A stretch of 64,000 nucleotides of DNA from Syncephalis plumigaleata (lineage: Eukaryota > Zoopagomycota > Zoopagomycetes > Zoopagales > Piptocephalidaceae). The notes beneath the pieces are model-generated. The model saw only the letters and a list, made by a program, of their open reading frames with translations, did no database searches and was not told the origin of the DNA. The stretch lies in assembly GCA_025201365.1 (NCBI GenBank), contig JAIXMF010000001.1:1116001-1180000 (forward strand), given 5' to 3'. Positions 12,365 through 24,189 of the stretch are shown one piece after another. Each line of letters opens with the position of its first letter. Within the stretch, counting starts at the first letter, position 1. The position numbers were made by a program, and so were the translations under genes.

Positions 12365-13294
12365 TTGCTCCAATGCTAAGGTTAACTCCATCAATAATAA
12401 GCACACCCATTTACGTTGCCATTTTCAAAGCTGCGCGTTTTCTTTCTCTTTTATTCGTTTTTTTCCTTACCACTTTTCGCTCTAGTCGGCGGTGGTAGTC
12501 TTTCGTCACATTGATTTTCCCTTCATTCATTCTCATATTTTAGTTATACTCATATTGTTTGTTCACTCGTTGCTCAATTCCTTCCGCTTCCTCCACTTCA
12601 TCAACCACTTGCTCATCCCATTCGTCTATATTGACGCGGGCATTATACTGGTCTTCTCCCTTCTACAACCATATACAAGTCATTGCGTGTTTGTGTGTGG
12701 GTGTGGCATTATTATTATTATTATTCGCTTAGTGTCGGTAACAGACTACATACAAGGTCAGTAATGTTTTATTTAACAGTCTGAGTATTAAGTACAACTC
12801 AGCGTCAACTATTTTATTATTATATAACTAACCTATTATATTATTACAATTATAGTCTTTTTTGATTGAGATCTAGTTTCTTTTCATTCTACATAAGCTA
12901 CACGCGAGTTTGCTCCTATTCTAGTCGGTGACATTTCCACGTCATTGAATAGCAATTTATTACCGTTAGCCTGGATATTTCGTCGTCGTCGCCGTTGTCG
13001 TCGTCGTCTTTTCTTCTTCTTGTATACTTTGGGCTGGTCAACTTGTATCACCCGCGGAACTACACCTAAGCGGTGACTTGTCATTCGTTTATTGTAGTAT
13101 TGGCTATCTCTCTCCTCTCCTCCTCTATTCAAGTAGCGTGTTTAGCCGTACTATTATTCAACATCACGACTGTATCCAGTATCCTGGTATAACCGAATAG
13201 CATTGTACTATCAGTGTTTCTTCCTACTTCTTTTTTGTTGAATTGTTCATTTACCGATTTTTGGAGATATATCTAGTATTCGTGGTGGTACACC

Positions 13295-16200
13295 ATGTCC
13301 GGTAAGTCACCTATTCCTCTTGTTCTCAATCCAGTGCAATACTTGCATTGTTGATGCGCGAGTATTCATGCAAAAAAAGTATATCAAGTGGTTGCATGGT
13401 ATTACTACTACTGCTACTACTACTGTTACTACTAGTAGTATTGATATCAATAGCAGCAACAACAACAATGTCTTTTACGCGTGCATCTTTGCCCTTAGTC
13501 AAAGGAGGAAGCGATAGAGATAGGGGGGAATGTTTGAACGAGAAGCAATTATCTCTCAACTGCTCATAGTCATAGTCACAGTCATCATCATTCATGTCGA
13601 CAACATGGTAGGACAAATGTCCTTCTGACTATTTGGCCTGTTAAATCTATAGACAACAGGGTAATGCTCCCATTACATGTATGCACGTATCCTCCTACGG
13701 CAAAATGTCCAAGAGATCCAGCTGTTCTGGCCTAATAATGATTGGATGGAAGGGCAGGCCAATCAGGATTCAAATGGAATTAAAGTGTTACAGAAGTGGA
13801 AATGGGGCGCGCCATCATAATAGCTGTGTGTCTTGTCGGAGTTTGAATACGAACAGTAACCAGTATTTATGCTGGCTCCTTCAATACACTGACCATGACT
13901 ATTGTCGTCGTCGTCGTCGTTGTTGTTGCTGCTGCTGCGTACGTCGTGCCAATTCAACCTTTGATACATGTCGTATACATGTGCTCATCCATTGTGTGTT
14001 TGTCAATTCTTTGCATGGCTGTGAATGATTGAATGAGTACGCGTGCCTTCCACTCTCCCTCGTGACATTCATTACAAGTGTTTTAATGAGAGATTACTGG
14101 TTGGAAGGTGAAAATATGAGGGGATGGAACAGTCATAGGTACCTTTACTGCTGTGTGTACGCACGCTCCAGTCGCATAAACAGGTTGGAATAATTTGTGG
14201 CGACACATTTGACTAAGCCCCGATACGATACAATGACGATATATTGGAATGAGAGTAATAACCAGTAATCCTTACTAACCAGTTATCTTACGGACATGTC
14301 ACGTACATACATGTACACTGTTGATTTGATTGTCATTCTTTTCCATGATATTACAGATGATTATCAGCAACAGCGACTCCCGTCGTTTAAGGAGTATTTC
14401 ACCGCAGACACGGGTAGTTCATTGTTGACAGCGGACGATACGCTATTGCATCAACGTAGAATGTCAGGACCTCGATTAGATCCCGTATCATTTGATCAAT
14501 ACAATGCAGGGTCACTGCCATCTCCTCCTTCTGCTTCTCAATTAAAGGGGCTCACCTGGCAATCCGGCTCTACAATGACTACCTACAGCAGTGATAGCAG
14601 TCATAGTAGCCGTAGTACAGGCTATCCGTATAACACAATGATACCATCATCGTCATCACAACACCAACAGCACCAACAGCAACAGCAACAGCAACAGCAT
14701 CATTCGATCAACAGTAGGGAGTCTGATTATACTATTCCGGAATCGCAGAGTTTACTCTCTCGTTCTCATTCCATGCCTTATTTGAATTCACGGGCTAGTG
14801 CAACATTTATTCATCCTGATTCTCAGGTAAAGGCAACAACCTCCGCTACTACAATTCCAACTAGCCTATCCGGTGCTTCGTATGCTCATCAACATCAACA
14901 TCACAACATCAACAACATCAACGACATCAGCATCAGCGTCATCTTTCTCAAACTCATTTGTCACCCCTTGAACCATCGACACATCAAGGTTCCATGAGTC
15001 CTACGGAAACGGCAATCCTATCGCAGAATGGTACACCATCCTCTATGATCTCCTCTATTAGCACAACAGTTGACAATACGTCAAACTCATTGACTAGTAT
15101 TGGCCATTATCAGCTGGACTAGCACCACTACCATCATCCACGGGATACAATACATTTCCACCTCGTGGTTGGACGGGTGCTCGTCGTGGTAGTGCGCCTG
15201 CACTGGGCCAATATCAACGAATGCGTCTCTCTTCATTACTCGAGACGTGTGATGAGCAACAAAATGGTGAAGCTATCAACGAGGATGAAGCGTCGTCATC
15301 GTCATCGTCATCATCAGGTATAGTTGGATTATCTGAATCATCTGTATCACTTAACGAGCATGCTATCAATGGACATCGACGTGTACGTGAAGAGGGTACA
15401 CCACCATTAACACCGTCAGAGTCTGCATCACGCTTACCAAGTATTAAATACTTGTTGAATGGCGAGAGTCAAGCGACCGACTCTAGCTGGCTGCCTAGTA
15501 GTCCAGAATCCGACTTTTCCGGTCATCCTTCCTCACTGCCATACGTCTATCCATCCATGACTAATGTTATGGATAGATCACCTGTCATGCAAACACAGTG
15601 CAGTCCATCATACATGGCCGATTCCTATGCACCTGTTAGTCCGCTTACTACATCTGCATCTGCATCAAATAGCGGCACTGCATCGCTACCTCACCACTAA
15701 GACTTGTTCGATCCTTGACTCGTCCGGCATCTTCGCCGGCACTATCATTGGTCGCAGGCTCCACCCCTACCAATGCAATGCGTCGTAATTCCACGGTGTC
15801 CACCATTTCAGGTACACCCATGTATCGTAGTGCGGGTACCGGTGGTATCTCGCCGTCATCAGCTCATGTTTGTCCCATTTGTCAGCGACGCTTCAATCGG
15901 GCGGAACATGTACGTCGTCATCAACGTGTACATACTCAGGAGCGACCCTATTCCTGTTCATGGGCCGGATGTACGCGTCATTTCGCGCGTCGCGACAACC
16001 TAGCCCAACACGAGCGTACCCATGAACGTCGTGCTGAACGTCGACGACAAAAGGCATTGTCGCGCGGTGAAAAGGTGTTCACTAATCATGCACCCATGAG
16101 GCGAATGCCACTTGCCTCCGATTCATTGGCGTATGCTGAACTACCACACTCCTTTGATACGTTTACCATCTCGGAATATCCACATGATGGCAGCAGTACG

Positions 16201-16359
16201 GGTGGTCATGTTGTATTGGCTAATCACGCCAACAATGAGGTGAATTCACCGCATGATTATACAAGCAGACCCGCGGTATCGCCCTCTAGCATGTCTATGT
16301 CACTTGGCAACTCCTCAACAACGGCAGCTGGCTTTGCCTCAACTCGTGTACTTGTCTAA
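13295..16359 (+). CDS. C2H2 zinc-finger transcription factor, Msn2/4-type
   Basis: The C-terminal part carries two adjacent C2H2 fingers at about 15868-16030: C-x2-C-x12-H-x3-H (CPICQRRFNRAEHVRRHQ...) and C-x4-C-x12-H-x3-H ending in FARRDNLAQHERTH. The HTQERPYSC linker and the R-x-D-N-L-A-Q-H recognition helix resemble the Msn2/Msn4/Seb1 stress-response family, which binds CCCCT-type elements; the same target here is an inference. Upstream is a long Ser/Thr/Gln/His-rich region with acidic patches, usual for activation domains. The best start is ATG at 13295 in a CACCATG context: a 7-base coding exon spliced over a 1,055-base intron to 14357 gives MSDDYQQQRLPSFKEYF. Another intron is likely at 14828-14931, and one at about 14,970-15,115. 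Near 15,690 the frame changes, through either a very short intron or a one-base error. Confidence 0.85.
13302..14356 (+). other. Unusually long first intron of the zinc-finger gene
   Basis: The donor is GGTAAGT directly after ATGTCC and the acceptor is TTACAG before a long conserved-looking exon. Phase 1 at both ends fits. At 1,055 bases it is over ten times the usual intron size in this window. It contains ACT/CAA-type simple repeats and a small palindrome near 13609-13622. Confidence 0.55.
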
Positions 16360-16701
16360 CCAATTTATGAGGTTAGCACTTTTCCATATCAAGATATGAC
16401 TAGTTTTTTGGTCCGGTACCATCTACTAGTATCACGATTATTACCACTACTACAATTGATGCTATAACAGTTGTAATACGATCTTTGTAAATAGGATGTT
16501 TTCATTACTTATTATTATTATTATCATCATCTATCTTCTTTCCTTTAACCCGTTAATGAATAGCAACGAGGTTTCATGTATTGGATTTACCATTTTCTCT
16601 CTTTCTCTTTCTCTCTCTTTTTTATTTCTAGCATGTTGCAATCATTCATTTTTGTCGTTCCTTTTAGTGCGATTTTCAAAGCAACTGTAGGCTCAGGGCC
16701 G

Positions 16702-16733
16702 TCTTTCTTTCTTTCTTTCTTTCTTTCTTTTTT
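16702..16733. repeat. TTTC tetranucleotide microsatellite
   Basis: Seven to eight TTTC units in a row in the 3' flank of the zinc-finger gene. Confidence 0.9.
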
Positions 16734-17516
16734 GGCATGTGGGCATACGCGACAGCTAGCTTTATTCTTTATGTTTCATGTGTCGCATGCTAAGATCAAC
16801 TTTGCGATAATAGCTACAGTTGATTTCGCCTATATATCAACTAAACGAGGATTTCAGTTAACGCGCACTGTCAAAGTTGATTACGAGACATTTGTTTGCA
16901 TATTTAAATCAACAATTTTGTTTTACGCTATAATCTATAGCATCTACACGTACACGTATATATACACACACACCATTTTAAATTTGTTCTTCTTTTACAT
17001 TATTTTCATTATCATAAGTATTAGTATTAGTATTAAGTGAATGACATATACAATAATAAATATTTATTTGTTTTCTGTGTTTTCCCTACTAAATAACGGT
17101 CATTACTATCGTGTTACTTGGTGATACCTAGATACAATCATCATGATGGTTACATTCACCATTGACAAGTTACGTGATTCATGTCAATGAGTTTAAAGGA
17201 GTATCAATGACCATCTATCCATTAATTGTTGGTTCGTTCACGCATGCATGCATATATATATTTGTATATTGAAGATCATCTTATTGATACGAATGTCAAT
17301 AGACAGTCTTACTAGCTTATTTGTATTAATAAATGACAACTTAGTTGATGGCCACGTTACACATCATACTGACATTACATTAAACGATATCAACTTACTT
17401 GTCTTCTTCTTGTTACTCGACTATACCCTATACTGCAGTTGTGCTTGCCATCTTTGTTCAAGTACAAGTCGTGTCTTCGTTAACTTGCTTCGGTACAAAT
17501 ACAGGGGTTTACCTTT

Positions 17517-17585
17517 TCTTGCCTATCTGCCTGCTTTTGCCTATCTGCCTGCCTGCTTTTCTGCCTGCCTGCTTGTTTGTTTGTT
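17517..17585. repeat. TGCC/TGCT-rich tandem tract
   Basis: Imperfect GCCTGCCTGC and TATCTGCC units followed by TTTG units; non-coding. Confidence 0.75.
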
Positions 17586-17996
17586 ATGGCTATGCAAGGG
17601 GAAATCTAGCCTGTTATTCATTTGTATATCAAGGGAGTAAGTAAGCCGATTGAGCGATACGCTGGATGGCAAGGAAGCACGGGCCCCTTGCTCCTGACCT
17701 CCTTGATATAGTCGGTTCGATATCACCCTCGGTCTGGTGGCATCATGGCGTTTCGTGCGCCATCTCTAGGTTAAAAATAATAAATGTACTCAATGTAAGC
17801 TAAACTTTGTTGTAACGCGTTATTTCCTCTAATTTACTGTCGTGCCCGTAATTACGCAAAAAACCAAGCGTTCAGCTATTACTTTTGTCCTAATTTCCTA
17901 TTAAACAGCCACAGCCAGTAGATTATCCTATCATCTTGTCCATCTATTGTTATTTATACGGCCACATCAAATACTTTACTTCGTGAAGCGTAAAGA

Positions 17997-20900
17997 ATGG
18001 TCGTTTATAACACGGCGGCCATCTCGGCCATCTTCCTTGCCATGGCCGGACTGGCGTCAATTAGCCTAACTGTCGTGCCCAGTGTGCTTGCCTCGCCACT
18101 CCCCGAGATTATCGTCATACCTAATCGCACGCAACAGCGTTCGGGTAAACCGTTGCCAGCAAAGATACAAACCACCGCTGGCAATTTCAAAAGGCCGTTT
18201 ACATTCACCCGTGCGGTAACGGAGGACAAGCGACCCGATGGTTTGGTACCAACCATTACCAAATCCATTGGACTGGGACAACTGCTTAACCCGCTGTTAA
18301 CCGAGGGCGGTGTTGACAGAAACGTCCACGATGTATTCCAACAGCAACAGATGGATGGTATCGACACGGATACCGATGAGACATCATTGGAACAAACGGA
18401 CAATCCAGAGGATATGCGGATTCCCGACATAGTGGACAATAACTCCAGTGTCAGCGATGCCGTGTAAGTTGAATCATGTATTTGCTACTGTTCCATGTGG
18501 ACTAAAACTGAAATAAACAGCACTCCGTCTAATAATGAGCAAGAAGAGAAGCCTATTCTCGTTAAAAGTGAGTAGATCATGAATGTAATGGTTATAGCAG
18601 AGAATACTAATCTCGTCAATGTAATTAGTCCGAAAGAACAAGTCACTCATGAGTGGGACTGCACCAGAGCAAACAGATCTCGTGTAAGTCAACTGGAGTA
18701 CAAATGATTGCCGCTAACACGCTTACATATTATGATTATTATCACTCGCTAGTTCATCAGCTGGAGAGAGCGCTGGTTTATCGCCCGATTATGACGAGCC
18801 CGAGTATGAGCGCAAGCCACATTATCACGGCTATTATGCCTCCGGTCCTTATGATTCTTATAATTATAATACTAAAAAGAAGACCAAGGACGAGGATGAT
18901 GACGATGCTTACTTGTTGCCCGAGTCCGGTGTCGCTGGTGAAAATGACATTGACGCGAAGACCAATAAGCCAAAGGAGACTCCTACACCCGTAACGAAGC
19001 CTGAATCACCACCAGCTCCTTGGGAGGAGGAGGAGACATCGACCCCACCAAAGGAGAACTACGATCCGGAACCTGTCCCGGTACCAACGGCACCCATTGA
19101 TTACCCGGAAGATCCGTATCCGCCACAAGTAACGGATGAGCCAAATGAACAAGACATCGAGCCAACGTTAACACAGCCTGGGATAGTTCCTAAGGAGCCG
19201 AAATACCCACCATACGAACCAGAGCCCAACTATGCACCAGAAGAGCCAGTGGCACCACCAACCGAATTCGATCCCAACTATACACCAGAAGAGCCGATGA
19301 CTCCGCCATATCAGCCAGAGCATAATGCAGAACCTGAGGCCCGACGTCCCCACCATACCAGCCAGAGCCCCATTATGCACCGGAAGAACCAATAGCGCCA
19401 CCGCATGAATGGGAACCCAATTATGCGCCAGAAGAGCCAAAGTATCCACCGTCTGAATTCGAGTTCAATACAGCACCAGAAGAGCCGAAATACCCACCAT
19501 ACCAACCAGAGCCCCATTATGCACCAGAAGAGCCAGTGGCACCAACAACCGAATTCGATCCCAATGCAGAACCTGAGGGATCCATGATACCGCCATACCA
19601 GCAACAGCTTAACACGGCACCTGAAGAGCCAATGGCTCCACCAACAGAATTCGATCCCAATGCAGCGACAGAAGAGCCAATGGAGCCACCATTCCAGCAA
19701 CAGCTTAACGTGGCACCTCAGCAGCCAATGATTCCTCCATACCAATCACAGCATAACATGGAGCCTCAAGAGCCGCTAACGCCACCAGCTGAATTCGAGC
19801 CTACGGGAGAACCTGAGGAATCAATGGTGCCACCATTCCAACCAGAGCCCAACTATGTACCTGAGGAATCGGAAGCTCAACCCTCTCCACCACAACTGTA
19901 CGTGGCACCGGAAGAGCCTATGGCTCCATCACCCGAATGGGAGGCCAATACCGCGCCAGAAGATCCAATGGCACCACCATTCCAACCAGAGCCCAATTAT
20001 GTACCAGAAGAGCCAATGGCACCAACAACCGAGTTTGATCCTAATATGACATCAGAGGAACCGATGACACCACCATCTGAACTCGAGTCCAACGTGGAGC
20101 CCGAGGAAGCAACGACACCGCCATTCCAGCCGGAACTTAGCGTGACACCTGAAGAGCCAATGTCTCCACCATCTGAACCGCAAGAAAACCCGTATGTGAG
20201 TTCACCAGCTCCCAATCCAGGGTCATCCATTCCATCGGTTCCAGAGATTGCGGTAGATCCTCCAATAAATCTGGTGGCCCTGCCTACTCCTACGGAAGCT
20301 GTAGCTCCAAAACCCATTGGAACTAACGCACCATCAAGCCAGAAACCAGCAACTACTAGTGTACCAGCTGCATCATCTGGCACGCCACGACCAGAAGCCA
20401 CCGTTCCAGCAACCGCAACACCAAGCCCAGCTGCCATTGCCAGTCCCACACCGGCACAGTCACCGCTTACTATTGCGACGCCTACCCAGCAAAACCACAG
20501 CTTATTATTGCCACGCCTACTCCAGTACTGCCACAGCTTACTACTGCCACGCCTACTCCGGCACAGTCACCGGCCGTTACTACCCCAAGCAAAACAGATG
20601 ATAAGGTAGTTGCTACACCAAAGCCAGATGAAAAAAAGACTTTAGTTGGTTCTGACGCACTATCTAAGGTACCAGAAGGTAGCTCGCAAACTGGAATTTC
20701 TTCGGAAGCAACGACTGCACCACAAGTGGCAAACACCAACATGGACTCGTTCCCAGGTATGATTTCGCCAACGGGTCACTTCCCACATCCGGTGTTCAAC
20801 CCACATGACTGGCATCCTCAGGCGGGTAAGCCTCACCTTCCACCACACGCCGGTGTTCTACCCTTTCAAGAGAGCATTGAATTTGATCATCAGCATCATC

Positions 20901-21442
20901 ATCATCAGCATCAATTTGATGGTCATTTCTATCCACCCTACGGTCATGGCAACCCGCACTACGAATCCGAAGCATTTGGCCACTATCCACACAAGCCAGC
21001 ATACGGTCCAGGAGAGTACCCATCACCATATCATCATGGACACTTACCTTATGGCTATGGAAAACCGGAACACGGTCCCGTTCATCATCCATACAAGCCA
21101 TTCCACGGTGCTGGTGTATTCGGTAGCATTGCTCACGGATATGCTCCACCTTATTATTATGGTGGTGGTGGTAAGGCACCTGGTGGTTTTGCTAGCAAGA
21201 AACCAAGTTATTACAACACGCCTGCTTACTACCAAAAAGATGGCAACAAATACTATAAGAAGTATAATGACGAAGGTGACGACGATGACGAGGATGATGA
21301 TGACGACGACGACGAGGATGGTGAACATGATGTAGCCGATGGTAGCAACTACTACAGGGATAACAAGGGCCGTAAATACTCACGAGTAGGCAAACCACGT
21401 CACAAGACGGCGAAAAAGCATCGTCGCATGAAACACGCCTAA
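17997..21442 (+). CDS. Secreted Pro/Glu repeat protein with His/Gly/Tyr-rich and acidic tail
   Basis: No known family recognised. The N-terminus (ATG at 17997) has a hydrophobic core (AIFLAMAGLASISLTVV) ending in SVLASPLP, a good signal peptide. Small exons follow, joined by introns at about 18466-18521, 18572-18630 and 18684-18752, all in phase. From about 18950 to 20180 the protein is a tandem array of Pro/Glu units of the EEPMAPPTEFDPN kind. A Thr/Ala/Pro-rich stretch follows, then from about 20800 a His/Gly/Tyr/Pro-rich part (HHHHQHQFDGH, GYGKPEHGP), a Lys/Tyr patch, an Asp-rich run near 21280-21325 and a basic end (KKHRRMKHA). It is likely a cell-wall, adhesive or matrix protein. The reading frame shifts by one base at about 19340 and 20485, both in CCC runs within well-kept repeats. 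Confidence 0.8.
19195..20180 (+). repeat. Coding tandem repeats, Pro/Glu units of about 13-17 residues
   Basis: Repeated units of the form P-E-E-P-x-A/T-P-P-x-E-F-x-P-N alternate with P-Y-Q-P-E-P-N-Y-x type units. Conservation at protein level with synonymous change shows that the array is translated and not freshly expanded. Confidence 0.85.
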
Positions 21443-21874
21443 ATGGATGAGGCCGACTGCATCATACTTAACAAGTCGCGTCAATCCACGGGAACAACAA
21501 TGTGCCATTCTTACCAAGTGTGCAAGTACCCATATCATTTATATACGCAAACATGCACACACACACACGTATGAATCGCATTGTTTTTCTCTATTTCTTA
21601 AGGGATGCCTTTAATATAGTTAATTTAGTAGCGTTCTAGTGTCCTTTTCTTACATTTACTTACTATACAAACGTAGAACAGACATTATTACGTCGAATGA
21701 TAATAAATATATTGTTACAAGATAATAGTAGTAGTCTATTTGTGTTCATTCCTTTTAGTAATCTATTACATTTTATTACCAAGGCCGACAAGGAAATTTA
21801 AACTAATCTTGTCTCTGATCATGCCACTCGAATCAAAAGAAAGGCAAACATATAATTATAGTAGACGATACAGT
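21443..21874. other. 3' spacer between convergent genes
   Basis: About 430 AT-rich bases with a short CA run near 21556-21568. It holds the 3' ends of the secreted protein gene and of homocitrate synthase; AATAAA-like sequence occurs near 21700. No gene seen. Confidence 0.5.
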
Positions 21875-23366
<1,492 letters not shown>

Positions 23367-24189
23367 GGTAGTAATGACTGTACTGGGTTCACTTGAAATA
23401 CAACAGTAATGACAGTGCGTCTTGATAGAAGGCAAGCTATAGTAAAAAAAGTGCGGTAGACGAAGTGGAGTGAGTAAAGAAGGCAAAGGAAAAGCTGAAA
23501 AAGACACTATCGCTTACTTCTTATAGCTGAAACCAAAACCCGTCGCAGGTCCATCATTCAGTTTCTTTATTTGAATCCATCTCATCTTGATTAGATCCAG
23601 ATCAACGCAGTCATTTCCTTTGTATTCTGGTCGGAGATGGCTGCGGTTAGAAACTTCCTATTTCCTTCCTTCCTTCCTTTCTTCCTTTCTTCCTTGCCTG
23701 CTTTCTTACTTCCTGTATCCCTTTATGCATCTCTGTGACAGATGAACCGGTCAACTACTATCGTGACATGATAATGATAGTGGTAGTGGTAGTGCAACTG
23801 ATAAACGAACTGATATAACATGCAGCTAGATTATACCAATCCAACGAATGTTCTAATTATAAATAATCTAATGGATTGGGGTATTGCAGGTGGTTAGAAG
23901 TTAACTGAACCGTGTATTATTACAAGTAGCAATGATCTTATAACATAACTAATAATGATATTGTATTATTATTGAGAGTGAACTACTAATAATTAGGACA
24001 ATAAAGTGAAGTAGTTCATTTAGTAAATCTAAGTCTCACGTGATCCATTCAATATTCACATTTATTTGTATGCACACACACACACACACATTCGCGAACA
24101 ACACAAACCAATTCATCTTTATTACCACCCTTACCCTTTATGCTATTTAAAACAAAAAGTAATCTTTGCGTATTGTAAATCTAAGCATA
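23367..24189. promoter_or_regulatory. Divergent promoter region, homocitrate synthase / MBF factor
   Basis: About 820 bases between two divergent starts. It has a pyrimidine-rich CCTT tract (about 23655-23715), a GGTAGTGGTAGTG patch near 23780-23795, and a CA run at 24072-24090 shortly upstream of the MBF gene. No coding region or recognised binding site. Confidence 0.5.

Larger units (their letters stand above)
9773..13294. other. Long gene-free region with microsatellites
   Basis: About 3.5 kb without a supported gene, the longest such stretch here. Open frames are short, lack homology that I recognise and overlap simple repeats. It contains CA, CT, GT and GCT microsatellites, a GCAAGAAA-like tandem run near 10655-10690 and CT-rich tracts just before the zinc-finger gene. 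It may hold an extended promoter of that gene, whose first coding exon starts at 13295, or unannotated non-coding RNA. I could not identify tRNA or snRNA features in it. Confidence 0.5.
16360..17996. other. Intergenic region with simple repeats
   Basis: About 1.6 kb between the zinc-finger gene and the secreted protein gene. It is AT-rich, with a TTTC tetranucleotide run, TA/GCAT-rich patches near 17240-17265 and a GCCTGCCT-type tract. A short, more GC-rich patch at about 17640-17770 can form small hairpins but fits no RNA family I know. No coding region is supported. Confidence 0.5.

Noticed and set aside
18005-18439. Minus-strand open frame opposite the secreted protein's first exon
   Set aside because: The plus strand has a signal peptide and in-phase splicing to further exons; the minus frame has no recognisable features.
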